From assembly GCA_013396635.1 (NCBI GenBank), contig WBMW01001311.1, positions 1 through 64,000 of the forward strand: a DNA stretch of 64,000 nucleotides, written 5' to 3'. Position 1 is the first letter of the stretch, and every line of letters starts with the position of its first letter. Below the pieces are notes generated by a model. It ran no database searches and was not told the DNA's origin. It saw only the letters and a program-made list of their open reading frames with translations. Made by a program: the position numbers and the translations under genes. This document shows positions 47,708-61,400 of this stretch, piece after piece. The stretch comes from Penelope pileata (Eukaryota; Chordata; Aves; Galliformes; Cracidae).

Positions 47708-48165
47708 GCTTGTGCTCTACCTGGACTTATGCAAAACATTTGTTTCTGTCCTGAAGATAAGAAACTGGCTGTGTAGTTGCACTCAAAAGACTTGTAGTCA
47801 ACGGCTTGACGTCCAAGTGAATATTAATTAATTAATTAATTAAGAGTTAATATCGGGACTAGTGTTATTTAACATCTTTACCAATGACACAGACAGTGGG
47901 ATTGAGTGCACTCTCAGCAAGTCTGTGGATGACATTGAAGTGAGTGGTGCAGTTGACATGCTGGAGGGAATGGATGCCATCCAGAGGGGCCTTGATAGGC
48001 TTGAAAGGTGGGCCCATGTGAACAACAAGCAGTTCAACAAGGCCAAGTGCAAGTGCTGCACCTGGGTTGGGGCAATCCCAGACATGAATACAGGCTGGGC
48101 AATGAGTGGATCAAGAGCAGCCCTGTGGTGGATAAAAAGCTTGGCAGTAAGCTGACAGTAATCCA
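47708..48165 (+). mobile_element. CR1 LINE reverse transcriptase fragment, heavily decayed
   Basis: LYLDLCKTF (RT block A) is joined by a deletion to IRNWL. Then an (ATTA)n tract replaces the region where the VTSGVPQGS motif should be. After it come LVLFNIFTNDTDSGIECTLSK, SVDDIEVSGAVD (the F/YADD box read as SVDD) and GMDAIQRGLDRLERWAHV. The element stops near 48165 just before a T29 run, so it is truncated at both ends. It is older than the copy at 19342. Confidence 0.9.
47821..47843. repeat. (ATTA)n microsatellite inside a CR1
   Basis: About five ATTA units occupying the place of a conserved RT motif. Confidence 0.9.
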
Positions 48166-48175
48166 TTTGGAACTG

Positions 48176-48204
<29 letters not shown>
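48176..48204. repeat. T29 homopolymer
   Basis: Twenty-nine consecutive T directly after the CR1 remnant, with a single N at 48225 shortly downstream. The length is unreliable in a draft assembly. Confidence 0.9.
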
Positions 48205-48207
<3 letters not shown>

Positions 48208-51200
48208 GGGATTTTAAAACTTTTNCTTGAAGGAGATTCTCAAACTTCTCCTCAAATCATTTTGGTCCCTTCAACCTTCAACAAATGCTGTACTGGAATA
48301 ATACAAGTTTTCTGCATGAGTTGTATTAAAGTATACTTTCAAATCTTTGCACACATGAACATGCTTAATTTTTCTAGGCAAACCCACTTTCAGGTCATTC
48401 AGGATAATTATAATGCACAATAATAATAATAACTATTATAATACTTTATAAAAACACATAGTTAAAACAATAGCATCGTCCACCCCAAATTTAGCCGTTT
48501 GTCCAAAGCTAGCATGAATGTGTGTCTGTATAGATGGAAGAGTTTTGCAGGCCATAGTTTTTGAAGATGTGTGCATCTGTGAAAGAGAGATACAAGTCTA
48601 GAAAAACAGGCAAAGCTGTAAGTGAGGATCATATGTGTTTTGAACAAATCCTGAGAACGCGGCCTGAGGAAAAGGTAAAAGATTTGAGAAAATTTCTGAT
48701 TGAAAATAGCACTAGCAACTGTGACAAAAGACAACATTTAATGTATTTTTTATTCCTTTATTTATTCCTAATGTTCTTATGAAAAGCAAGTTTCAGAGGA
48801 TTTTTATAAATAAGCAGGATTACAGCAAAGAAAACTCTATTTCCATTTTCTCTTTGAGAGGGAAAAAATGTGTAAATCCCCTTATTTAGTTAAAAAAGTA
48901 GCAAGTACACATGTGCATCTACCGTCTTCTAATGCCTACATTATCTGAAGATAAATGTCAGAAAATTTAGTCTGTATGAAGTGATTCATGTTCCTTAGGA
49001 CTCTATGCTTATTTATAGATTAACATTATGAATTCACTGTTTATTTCTTACCCCGTTATAAAATCAATGTATCCAAACATTGCTTACTGTTCTGTACTGT
49101 TCTAGAAGACTGCATGAGCTACAAGACGTAGGTGCAAGCATGTGAATTACAGAGACATTTTTTCCCTATACAACCCTTTCACATAATAAACATAACTAAG
49201 CATAGCATTTGGCCTTGACTTCGACTTTTGTGTCTCTTGTTTATTAATAAGGCATTTGGGATTTTGTATGTTTTCACATTCATCTCTCTGTACAACTTTC
49301 TATAAAAACAATTTTAAATATTTTTTAAAAAATGCTGAAATAAGATTACAGTTTTAGTGAATGTCTGAATGCAAGTTTACATTCTGAAGTATAAACTATA
49401 TATGCAAATATTTATTAGGATTTTTATAAAATATATATTCATTATTGAATGATCATAACACAGCTCTTAACTAACATGTAATTCTGCATATGGTTTCAGA
49501 TGAGCCCTTGAGTGGTATTGAGACAATCAATGCTCTACAGTTATTATTTCTATAAATTCAGTAATATTTAAAAATTTACTGTCTTGGCTTCCCAGTTGGC
49601 TGCTGAACACTTAAAACTCAAATTTCATTAAAAACATACATGTTTCAGATTTTCACAAGGAAACATGTTTTTCTGTATTAAAACCTCATAACAAAAACCA
49701 CTTGGTAAGTAGTTCCTCTTGTTTTGAAGTCTGGTCAGCTGAGATCCTTCACTTAAGAAGTCAGGAAATGTAAAACAACTCTAGTCTCCTTTTCGCAATC
49801 TCCCAGTGGACTGTGATTAAAAAAAACTGAGAAGACATCTACTAAATGTCTGTTAAAAAAAGCATTCAAGGATTATACTGTGGTGTAAGATTCATTCTGT
49901 ACTTTGTCCTCGCTCCACTTCTTGCCTTATATATACCAAGTGTATGCTTCTTCCTTTTTCCTTTCTTTGAAGGTCTGGCTTTGGGCTGTTGAAAGCTAAT
50001 TTAGTGTTTTGCATACTGACAACTTGTCCCTGCGCTTGTCAGTGTTTTCCATACTTTATTTTCAAACTGAAAATGTAAGGTAGGGTTTCATATCTCCACA
50101 CTCAACCTAAAGAGTCCTAACGAGGAACTAGTTAAGCCTATACAAAATTGAGACAGTGTGGCTCACATTGTGGCACAAAACTGTAAAACTTATCAGGGAG
50201 TTGGGTGTATAAAAAACAAAACGTGCAACAAGATCTTCAGGTTGAAATGTGACATCACCATAACTCCTACTAATGCTTGTGTGGTAATAGCACGCTGCTA
50301 GCACCCTCCTCTTCTCACTTCCCACTGACAAAAGATGAAGGCATCCTCCCATGGTTGTTATTGTGTAGATAAACATGTCAGGAACTACCTTTAGCTGGTT
50401 CTGTATGTTTGTATAAATGAGTGTGTTGTGTTTTTGCATAAATCCAGCACTGTACCAGCTTTTAGTGATGATGCCTTATATACAATGAAAAATATGTGCA
50501 TTAATTTTACTGGATAGAATTTCTGGAAAGAGATATTAATAGATAGTATTGACTTAAAAATATATTTTGTTGACTGGCTGAACTCAGGTACATTACAAAA
50601 TTTCACGTATCATTGGGAATTTCTAATTTTTTTCTTGAAAGGAACACTTCTTTAAAATTTTATTTTATGTGAAGGCAGGTCTGTAGAAAATTGAAACATA
50701 CAAATACTGCATTCTTTATTGATTTTTACATTCTAGCATCAAAATATGATGTTAGGCATTTTCAGACATCAAGTTGCACTGACTGGCATTCATATGAATA
50801 TTATTCCTTCTGATGAGAGAATATCACAGGAAATTGTATGAGGTTGATCTGCAGAAGCTGACATTAGTAACAGCAGATTATTTCTCATTCCAAAATTTGT
50901 TAACTTTCTGCTTATGGAATTTAAGACATCAATTGTGCTGGCTTATGAGGGATGAAGCTGGCAGTTGCTATACATGTAGTTCCCTTCTTGTCTCTGCCAA
51001 TACACCATAATCTTGATTAGTGATACTGCCTGATATTCCACTCTTTCACGTCTCCTGAGTCCAGACTTCCAGCCGTGCAGAACTGTGCCATATTTGTAGG
51101 TTCAGTGGGGTGTGACAAACAACTCATTTGAGACTAAAAGCAGTATTTGAATTCAGGTCTCCTGAGGTAAAAGGCTAGTTCACTTATAATTTATGTTATC

Positions 51201-54200
51201 TAGCTCACTCATGACAAAGATTTTCTGCACCAGAAATACCTTGACAGGTGTTAGTACAAGGCAGCATAGTTACAATTAGTGCAACAGCTTTATTAAATTT
51301 GATGTTGACATGTGTATTAATAATCCTTGGACTGGCATAAGAAAATCACTCAGCTATATTTTAAAGGTTTAATTATATATGTGCATATTTGTGTTTGGTG
51401 TCTCTCACACCCACAGTCAATTTTCCTTGCCTAATGCTTTCTGTCACATTGGTATTATAAAGCAGATGTTTATAATAAATTATACCTCTTTAATATATGA
51501 GTACGTAAAGATGCAAAATGAGTTTATGACTTTTCAAGATTGTGTCTAACAAATTAAACTCCATATGAACATCAATCCCACAGATTCATTTGCAAAAGGA
51601 TTACCTGAAGTGCAGTAATGTATAAATGATTACTTAAACTCTGGTACAGAAAGAAAGTATTCAGGAATGGTTGAAGTGCTGAAATGTATCAAGTCTAAAA
51701 GAGATAAAAAACTTTCCAGTCATACTCAGTTCTTTTCCCCATTAATAATCTTACTATCAACCTTCACTGCTGTTAAAAATCTTTAAAAATTTTAAAAAAT
51801 AATGTTCAAAAACTGTGTTCTTTTCAGCTGCTTACAAAATGCTCCACAGTTCCATTTGTTTGTGAAGTGAAAAGAGTATAACAAAAATAAATCCAAAAAA
51901 GGTTGTTTTCCTATGTCTCTTCCCATAACTGCAAGAAAAATGTATTCTCTATTCCATTGATGAAGTGAAATTTTTCCGCACTGCTTTTAGTTTTTAATGT
52001 ACATTTTCACTCTCAGTTTCTTAAATTACATCTCATTCTGAAAAAAAGGAAAAGTTTCATGCATTTGAAATTATATGCCACGGTATTTTGAAAATTAAAA
52101 AATCCCTGCACTTATTGTAATTTAGTGTCATGAGGTAATTTCATCTGTAAACCTGTTACTCTTTGACCTCCTTGCTGACTTGATGGCTTTAAGTTCAGCT
52201 ATACCTGTAGTATAATAGAGTTTAACCCCTTTTCTTTTCTCCACAATTAGTACTTCTAAGTAGTTTAACATATGTAAAAATAGAGTGAATTATTTAGCAG
52301 CCAGGAAAAGGAAATGGATGCAAAATAAGATAAAATATTCGCAGTTAATTGTAGAAAAAGAAATAATTATCTGAGGATGCTTTATACAGAAACTGTTTCC
52401 TCCTTTCTTAGGGAAAGAGTAATGTAATTTTCCTCAAGTTCATAGGTTTTGAGACCTATAAGAACAACGACAAATGTACAACATGAAACAAACTCACAGT
52501 GTTAAGGTGGTGGGCTAGATGACCTTTTCATATCTCATTCAGTGGAAAGACTCACATTCTTTTTCAATTGCATTATATGACAATGAACTAAGATATTAAA
52601 GTACTTCTTGAGATGCCTTTTTACTTTTTTTTTTTAAACTTTATATTTGTGCTTTCTTAGCTTTGAGTTTCGGGATGCTTTACATAGTGGAGACTAGGTC
52701 TTGTTTTCTTTTTGGCTGGTATTTATATACGACCAAATGGAGATGTCTACCAGATGTCTGTCTATATCTGAAATTCTATGACTCCCCCTAGAGAAAGTAA
52801 GACACTGATAGAGCACAATTTCTTATCCCAACGTAAATATTTAAAATAAGTCAGATGAAATACCTTTAAAATGCTTATACCTCTCTATTGACTGTAAAAA
52901 GTGACTGGTGTGAATTATAAAATAGTAGGTGTCAACATTTTGGTTATCTAAAAGTAAGTGACATCAATCTCACCTTGTTATCTACTTTCTTATTTAATAT
53001 TATTTTCCATCAGTGTTGCTGATTCAAGCTCAGTCTCTGCCATAGGGAAGGTTGCTTCTGCCAAGTTTCACTGTGATTTCCACTGGCCTAATTTTTAAAG
53101 GAGCTGCTGCATCTCCTATTTATTGAAGTGAGGTGAGAGATAACAGTATTATCTCATGACAAAGGAAGAAGAAAATTACAGCTCATTAATTCTTTTTTGT
53201 TCTTTTTTTTTTTTAATTAAAACACATTTTGACTAAACATTTTGATTAGATATTTTTTATTTTTGTTTTGTCTGTCTGTCCATTTGGAAAGGACCAACTT
53301 TTACATATTTACAGTTTTTGTATTCGTTTAAGAATGGAGAAAAATATTAGGGAAAGCAAAGGAGAAGTAATATTTATTATTATTATTATTTTTAAATCAG
53401 CTTTCCTTGCATGACTTTTTCTTTTTCTTGTCAAAGAAGAAGGATTATAATCAACATTTTAAAAGAGATTTTCCTACCTTCTCCAGCCAATGTTCTACAG
53501 CTAGAAGATTAAGGCCTAGGCCTGCTCTTTCTGACAACACCTTTCAATGTACCATATTCCTTTCCAGTTCTAGGAAAGATGATCTTCTGAACTACTATTT
53601 AAGCTTGTGTTTTTAACAGTCCTCTTCTTGTGACTGAGCTTTGGGGTAAGTTTATTTCCATCAGGATTCCTACTACACAGTAGTCATTCATGAAATTATG
53701 CTGTTAGAAGTTGGTTATGCCTTCTAATTTCCTTAACAAATGTAAACAGTATTGTTTCATTTTGTGATAAAGGTGAGAAACTGAAACTTCTAAACGGAAC
53801 CAGACAACTGAAACACTAGCTGTCACCAAGAGGGCATTTGAAATACGTGCGACAGTGGAGAGATTCTCTTCAGTGCTGTGTTTTTAGGGTTCTGAAAGCC
53901 TGTGACAGAGAAGAAAAAGCTCAGTGAAAGAAAGAAATGGCAACAAGGAAGAAATGAATCTGGTTTCAGTAACTGGGTAATATGAAATAGAGGAAATACT
54001 GAAAGTTATTTTTGAAGCTGAACACTACCTAACAAGAGCTTGAAGCAGTCAGTAAGGAAACTGCTTCATTTGATTCTTGCTGTGTTCAAGGAAACAGTGC
54101 TATATACATTTTGTTGTACACAGACAAGATTGAATCAAACATATCTGATGCCATCATCAATATACTCTTCTAACTGGTTTTCTCTTTCCCCAAGCAGTCT

Positions 54201-56526
54201 AAAATTGGATTAATTGACCAAGTCAAAGTAATCGAATAATACACAGGGGAATGGAATAGTTTACGTTAGCCCAAGTGTGCAGATGAAAACAGTCATTTCC
54301 AGTTAAATACTTGTTCTGCCTCTTTTTTCTCAGATGGGGAAAGACCTGTGGGCTCTGCTGTCATTCCACTGTTGATCCACTCACTAGCTGCACAAGTGGC
54401 AATATGTTATTCTCACGTCAAAGTGACCCTCCAGACATGTTTTCTTTCACCAAACCTGAAGGATTATGTTTGTTCATTTTTTATTTTCTTTTTCATAGCT
54501 GTTGTTGTCTTTGCTAGATTAATCCTGTATTTCTTATCAATGCAAAACTGGGCTTCTTTCTTTATGGCTTACCCTGATGAGGGCAATAGCTGTATACGCT
54601 TTGAATGTCAAATTGTTCATTACTGAAATACTTGAAAAGCCTCATTAGTAAGAAACAAAACAGATACACCCACATCCATTTTACTTATCTGTGTCATCAG
54701 TGACAGTTATGGAAGACAAACATGCTTCCACTCTATTACCGGCATCACTCAAACCATAAAGCTTGAAGGAAAGCAAATGCAAATAAATACATGAAACTTA
54801 TTAAAATATTTAACAATGACTCTAGACTAGCAGGCATTGCAATACAATTCAGTTCTACATAATACTAGGAAACACTTTGCACATCCTGTTTTTTCTATGA
54901 CATTTAATGCTTCTTGAAGTCTGAAATAAAATATATTCATAATTTCCAAAGGAACTAAGAAAAATAACCTGCTAAAACAATTTAAAAGAAAGAAGGAAGG
55001 AATTGTGTATTTCCTTTTTGATCTAAAACCTGAAAGTAATTTGACTAAAACTGAGTCACTGGGGAGTACACGCACAAAACCCTCACAGACCATCATTTTG
55101 TGTAATGTGTGTACAAGATACGCTTATATGTTATTAAACCACTTAATTACTATTTTTATATTAGCAAAGCACTGTCAACAAGCTATCAGGCAAAGACACA
55201 TCTGCAACATGAAAAATGCTACTGGTAAATGTATCGACTGCACAAATACATGTACTACAAGATGAAAGTGCAATGAGTGCAGAACTGTTATCACACTCCC
55301 CACAGTCTCATTCTCACTTGTTTCTCTGGTATACATGTGTGGTTGGCTGGCAAGTCACTTGGTTACAATGTGGGAAGTGTCTAAGTTCAAAGTTAGACTT
55401 GCATCTTTGTTTTCCATGTGGAGATTTTTCTTCCCTAACAGTCTTTTTCTCATTTCCTCTTTTTATTTTTATTTTTTTTGAAAGAAAGCATTCTGGTTCT
55501 TTATTTCAAACAGACTTAGTCTTTTTGAATTTTGCTGTACAATTTTTTTCCCTGGAGAATTAGAAGATGGCTGAAATAACTTGAAAACAAAGCCAAATAT
55601 TAAGCTATATTTTTATTGTTGGTTTCTCAACTGAATAAAAATAAAACTCCATTGTTCACACAGTTCTACTTGAAAGGTTTTTGTGGTGAGTGTAGAGATA
55701 CATACGAATAAGCAGATAGCACATAATTCTATGCAGTGCATGTTTATTTAACTCCTCAAATGAAGTGCCTTTTACATTTGGGCTAACGGTAGTTAGTTAG
55801 CTGTGCCTGTGTGCTGTCAAGGTCTTCCGAGACCTTTTGTCATGGTTTTCATTTGCTCTGCCTGGGTTCATGAATTACTTTCCAGTTATCCTGTCACTTG
55901 CACCTTATTTTTCCTGCATAGATGCTAGTCAGTAAGGCCACTTGTGCCTGTGGGGAGACACACTTTTTCCTTGAAAAGTGTCCCATTTCATGTCTCAGCA
56001 CTTGGAATCTGACATGGCTTTGTTTATTTTTACATTAATGTACTAGGTTGCAGTGGCTTGGTACATGTTCTTTTGCCTCTTGTATTCTGCATGTTAGTTG
56101 CAGATCAGTTATTTTTTCTCACAGCTTTCTTTTATTTTTGATGTTTATTCAGGGTTTTCTATTGCAGCAGAGGAATTAGTAGATAGCAAACCTTTTTCTA
56201 CATTGCACCTTTGAAGTAGGTGGGTTTTAGAATTCTTCAAAGTGATTGTTTATACTCAAGCAGCAAAGCCTGGACTTGCGAGATGTGTTTGGAAAAGTAT
56301 TTTTTTGTCACTGCCCGCTCTAGCTCAGTAACCTTAGCCTGATATCTTAGCTGAGATAATGGGGTAATGAGCAGGGAATAGGAGGGCTCATTTGAGAAGA
56401 AGGTACAGAAAAATAGCTTGGGAAACATGGTGTTGTGTTAATATGATTCTCACAGCACTGAAAACCAGGGAGATGTGTGTTTTATCCGGAAATCTAAATA
56501 AATAAAATGAAAATGCCATGGAGGTT
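48205..56526. other. Unique AT-rich non-coding region
   Basis: About 8.3 kb without a recognisable gene or transposon. It contains a single N at 48225, an ATT repeat at about 53374-53392, short T runs, and a faint CR1-like GGGCTAGATGACCTTTTC at about 52512. Candidate open frames (50128-50439 minus, 55216-55563 plus) have no domains. Confidence 0.45.
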
Positions 56527-57167
56527 TTCCTTCTTCTTCTTCTTCTTCTTTTCTTCTTCTTCTTCTTCTTCTTCTTCTTCTTCTTCTTCTTCTTCTTCTT
56601 CTTCTTCTTCTTCTTCTTCTTCTTCTTCTTCTTCTTCTTCTTCTTCTTCTTCTTCTTCTTCTTCTTCTTCTTCTTCTTCTTCTTCTTCTTCTTCTTCTTC
56701 TTCTTCTTCTTCTTCTTCTTCTTCTTCTTCTTCTTCTTCTTCTTCTTCTTCTTCTTCTTCTTCTTCTTCTTCTTCTTCTTCTTCTTCTTCTTCTTCTTCT
56801 TCTTCTTCTTCTTCTTCTTCTTCTTCTTCTTCTTCTTCTTCTTCTTCTTCTTCTTCTTCTTCTTCTTCTTCTTCTTCTTCTTCTTCTTCTTCTTCTTCTT
56901 CTTCTTCTTCTTCTTCTTCTTCTTCTTCTTCTTCTTCTTCTTCTTCTTCTTCTTCTTCTTCTTCTTCTTCTTCTTCTTCTTCTTCTTCTTCTTCTTCTTC
57001 TTCTTCTTCTTCTTCTTCTTCTTCTTCTTCTTCTTCTTCTTCTTCTTCTTCTTCTTCTTCTTCTTCTTCTTCTTCTTCTTCTTCTTCTTCTTCTTCTTCT
57101 TCTTCTTCTTCTTCTTCTTCTTCTTCTTCTTCTCCTTCTTCTCCTTCTTCCTCTTTTTTTTTTTTTT
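56527..57167. repeat. Very long (TTC)n/(GAA)n microsatellite
   Basis: A TTC/CTT triplet tract with one T insertion near 56549-56552. A pure core at about 56551-57133 (583 bases, about 194 triplets) is followed by TCC interruptions and a T15 run to 57167. Open frames across it (poly-Glu on one strand, poly-Ser or poly-Phe on the other) are trivial products of the repeat. Long GAA/TTC tracts are known to form triplex DNA and to be unstable. Confidence 0.97.
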
Positions 57168-57717
57168 GTTTAAAGAATGTGATTAAGCTTTTCCCAGATT
57201 CTGTTCTGGCTAAAATATAGGAAATAAATGAAAAATTTAAACTGGCTACATTTATTTTAGCTTTCATAGTCTCAAGTATTTTTAGTATCATAAAATTCTA
57301 ATTCTTTAGAAGGGATGCTGTTGCTGATTCTTTTTTTTCAATCTTTTCACAGAATTTATTAATAACTACTTTTACATAGAAAAAGCAGCTTTTTTGTAAC
57401 CGTCAAAGCTAACTTCATGAAATTAAGCAAAAATCTTTCTATAGTCTATACTGCTGTGGTGGAGCATTTGAAGACTCTGATACCTGGTCCCTTTTCACTC
57501 TTAATAACTAGTACTTGATCTCAATACATCTTCTACTGAGACAAGAAATTCCACTGATTTCAGCGAATCGTTGGGCTAGGCTGCTAATGATCAGCCACAC
57601 AGCTGCTGCTTTACTGTTACTTTTTCATCTTTTCTCTCAGATATAGCTTTTCCTTCATATATTGGATCATCCTAACGCATCCTGGACTGGATGTATCAGC
57701 TAAGGAGCATTGTAGTA
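57168..57717. other. Non-coding spacer
   Basis: No recognised feature. Confidence 0.5.
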
Positions 57718-57762
57718 GTCACGGATGTCATTTGGCTTGGAAGGGACCTGCAGGTATGCCTG
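57718..57762 (-). mobile_element. Possible CR1 3' end fragment
   Basis: ATTTGGCTTGGAAGGGACCTGCAG resembles the reversed CR1 3' end (GGCTTGGGTTGGAAGGGACCT). It may be the 3' end of the ancient CR1 that resumes at 58068. Confidence 0.4.
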
Positions 57763-57849
57763 GTAGTTGGTGGCTCTATTTGGTGGCAAGTTCATACACT
57801 TCACTGTTTAAATTAGTCACTTAGATGGCTCATTGAGAATCATAGAATC

Positions 57850-58018
57850 CTTAACTATTTGTCCTTATAGCATCTCTGAGACTGAGGGAATTGCTTTTGT
57901 CGCTGTTTTACAGCTAGGGAGCTGAAATGCAGTGTTAACTGGCTTGCTGGAGGTCATGGAAGAAATCTGCAGTGCAGAAAAAAACTGTCTAGAGCCCTAA
58001 CTGCTGTGTGATCTTCCC
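57850..58018 (-). mobile_element. MIR-like SINE remnant
   Basis: Read on the plus strand, the order of blocks matches the reverse complement of MIR as I recall it: TTAACTATTTGTCCTTATAG, then GCTGTTTTACAGCTAGGG (MIR ATTTTACAGATGAGG), AACTGGCTTGCTGGAGGTCA (GACTTGCCCAAGGTCA), TGCAGTGCAGA (GTGGCAGAG), and a tRNA-head part near CCCTAACTGCTGTGTGATC. MIR is an ancient tRNA-derived SINE of amniotes, rare and decayed in birds. Confidence 0.6.
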
Positions 58019-58067
58019 TTTACCAGATTTAAAGCAAGAATAAGCTAAAATCTGAATCTCAAAGGGA

Positions 58068-58460
58068 GTTTTTTAGGCTCCTTTGGCAGCAAGTCATGTT
58101 TCAAGCTGTTCTATTAGTTAAAGCTTTTCCTTTACACTTAACCTAGATGTTCTCTGCAGCATAAGCCCATTACTTCTTGTTCTGTCCTCATTGACTAATG
58201 AGAATAATTTGTCCCTATCCTCTTTATAGCACCTCTTTATGTACCTGTAGAAAGATGATGCCTCCCTTCAGTCTTCTTTTCTTTAGTCTGAACATACCTA
58301 GTTCATTTAACCTGTTCTCATAGATCTTATTTTCCAAAACTTTTATCATTTTTGTTGCTCTCCTCTGAACTCTTCCCAATTTGTCTGTCTTTTTAAAAAT
58401 ACTGTGCTGAAAGCTGAACACAGTAACACAACTGAGACCTAATCAGTGTTGAGGAAAACA
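58068..58460 (-). mobile_element. Ancient CR1 LINE fragment
   Basis: On the minus strand 58224-58421 encodes a clear CR1 ORF2 C-terminal relic: LGRVQRRATKMIKVLENKIYE, then RLNELGMFRLKKRRLKGG. The plus-strand text (TCTTCTTTTCTTTAGTCTGAACATACC, GTTGCTCTCCTCTGAACTC) is much more diverged from the CR1 consensus than the other copies, so this is an old layer. It is truncated at both ends. Confidence 0.82.
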
Positions 58461-61400
58461 AAATACATTACCTGTTTTATGAGTGCTACATCTAGTAACA
58501 CTATTCAATGTATTTGTCTTTGAGACAGCATGTTGCTTTAGAATTGTATTTAGCTTTTCCTTTAAAACAAAGCCAACCTTTTCCACGTAGTATTATTCCT
58601 GGTAACATGCAGGAATACTCTGAACTCACCGAGCTTCTAGAGCTACTTCCCATATTCTTAATCCTGTTATTTGCTGTCTCTCACTAACCTAAATCAGAAG
58701 AAACCTTGTCACCTGTTGGTGGATAGGGTCTGTTTAAATTTCAGAGGACTAAATGGCATTCGAGGGAGGATAGAGAGCAGTTTGGTAGAATCTGTCAAAA
58801 CACTATTGTTCACAAACATATTACTGAGTTATGATCTCTGCTTTCAAAGTCTTTGTCATGTTCTCCTTTCAAATGTTCCTGCCAAGGAGCTAGTCACTCC
58901 ATGACTTTTGTTAACAAAACACATGACTGAGTAATTGTGACAAACACATCTTTGGTACTTTTCTGCACGGCCAGGAATATTCCAAGGAATATTCTTGCCA
59001 AGAGTTGTATGAATAATGCCAAAGAAACATCAAAATTCAGTTTTTAGTCTGGGGAATTTTTGGTGGGAAGCTATCATGGGTACATTTGATTATGTCATCC
59101 GACAGTAGCCACTGTGGACTTGTCTACTGAATCATATTCTACCAATTCAACAAAATATTTTTAATGGATCAAGGTCATGGTGTATTGTAATCATGGCTTT
59201 CGATATCTATAAAATATTCTGAAAGGCATACTCTTTGCCTGTTTTTAATTGTTTTGTTAGTTCAAATTATATCATATGTGTCACGTGTTTTTGTGTGATA
59301 AACTTTTGGTTAGTCATTACACAGCTGCCCATCCTCAGTTTTCTGAACACTTGTGTTCTTTTATGGTGTAATCCCTATCATTCCAACCTCATAAGTTGCT
59401 GTATGAATTAACATTTCTCCCTGGTGACAGCTGATATACAATGATGTACATTTTTCAGCATGTAGCCAGATTTCCATTATTTGGATATTCTACTTTGTGT
59501 ACTGAAAATATGAGGCTTATAATATTTCCATTATTAGCCTAAGTGTGAAAGGAGAGCCTGCCCAATGCTACATGTAAATATCTGTGTTCAGCTATTATAT
59601 AAAAAATCCTTGATACGTAATAGAAAACCAAGATCCAAGAGAGCTGCTGAGAAGATATAAACCAAACCTGCTTGAGTGATGTATCTCCTTTCATTGTTCA
59701 TGAAAGGCCACAGTGTCAGACAGTTTCTAATCACACCACACTTCAACATGATACACCATAAGAGTAAAGGGAGAAAGCAGTTTGTTAAGAACTATAAATC
59801 AAACAATCCATATCTCACTTCAGTTGAATTAGCATCCTTTTGTTCCAGACTGCTACCTATCTTGTGTCTAGCTGGGCGTTCATCTAAAGAGAGCATGTAA
59901 TTCTGTTAATTATGTTCTGGTAATTGCATATTCACCTTTAACATCTGAGAGGAAATAGAGAAATAATGTTTCCTTTGTCTTGAGTTAAGGTTTGTGTTGT
60001 CACCATCTCACATTGTCTGCAGTAATTACCTTGTGTTTTAGTATTTCATCCACTGTGCAGGCAGTCTAGTTTATTTGTAAAGTTGAATCTGGTGTTAAGG
60101 AAGGGCAGCTAGAGCATCTGCAGAGATCACAATGATGGCGACTACACAAGGCTCTTTTAGATAGCATTTTGAGTAATTTATTATGTAAGACAGGAAAGCC
60201 TATAAAAGATCTTTTGCAGAGGGCTTCCTCACTGGCATCACACCAGCTTGCTTTCAGTACAGTTTATTCCTGTTTATTCTTACCATTGGATTCAGTAAAG
60301 AGTGCAGTAACCCTCACTTGCTTGGACTGATTAAGGTTGCACAAATCAGTGCATGCCGGTTCAAACTGGAACTCAACAGCAAACATATCCTGTCAGAGTC
60401 CCTGTGGGCTGCAATGCAGCCAGTCTAGTGTTTAAAGGGAGGTAGCACAAGGCAAGATTCTGTGTCTGTTTCTTCTGTATAATTTACTATACAACTTAAA
60501 CTCTGGACCTGTTTAATGGTACTAACAGCAGAGTTTCTAGGCCAGCAACTAAATCAGCCACAGTGCTCTGCATTTGCAGACAGGCCTTATGATTTACAAA
60601 ATTTAATAAGCTGCCTCCTTACAACCTTTTCTTTTCAAAAACACAGCTTTTACAATAGTTGCCAAGAAGATTGTCAAAGGTACAAACACTTGTTATAATG
60701 AAACTGTTTTTTTTCCTCCCTCTTATTTATTTATTTTTGTAAATGCATACAGTCTCCAAGTATTGCTAATTCATTAACAATGAATACATTCTAGAGGGGT
60801 CTACTGGCTGGCCATGGTAATACATTAGTGACTTTTCCCGCATTGCTTTATAGCAGTGATATTTCTTGGGTAGCAGTATGGTGAGCTTCTGGCAGCTGGA
60901 GGGCAGGCACAGAGAGGGAGGACTTATACTATCTCATATATTGCCTACTTCTTTTTAAATCATGATTGCAAGAAGCTAAAGTTCCCTGTTTCATCCAAAC
61001 ATGACTTTCAATACTGAGTTCCCACTATATTTTTAAGCTAAGAATTTTTTTCTAGCCTATCAATTCTTATTGAGAGTATCTTAACAAATTATTTGTCCTG
61101 TAATTGAAAAGATTGATATACATCAAATATCTAGGGTTACTTTTAAAGTTGATAGATTTTATTTATTTATGCCAGTTAACCATAGTTTTCTATTGAGTTT
61201 TACTGCTTAGAAGAAGGAAGGAATGAGAATTATTTTTTTCACTAAAATTTGGAGTTTGTGAAGATAATAACAGAAAATTCCTAAAAAACTACAATATAAA
61301 CATACGACATAAACATAAAAATGCAGACATGAAAAGCTTTAAATACACAATTCCATAAATGTGTCATCAAATTTCAATAGATAGGAACTTAATCTGTCAT

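Noticed and set aside
52512..52530. CR1 tail fragment (GGGCTAGATGACCTTTTC)
   Set aside because: Only about 18 bases resemble the CR1 3' end and the flanks do not continue the match.
56494..57291. Long open frames across the triplet tract (poly-Glu, poly-Ser, poly-Phe)
   Set aside because: Any pure triplet repeat is open in all frames lacking a stop. No domain or plausible gene context flanks it.
60199..60211. TATA-box-like CCTATAAAAGATC as a promoter
   Set aside because: An isolated TATA-like word in AT-rich DNA, with no recognisable LTR ends, gene start or exon nearby.
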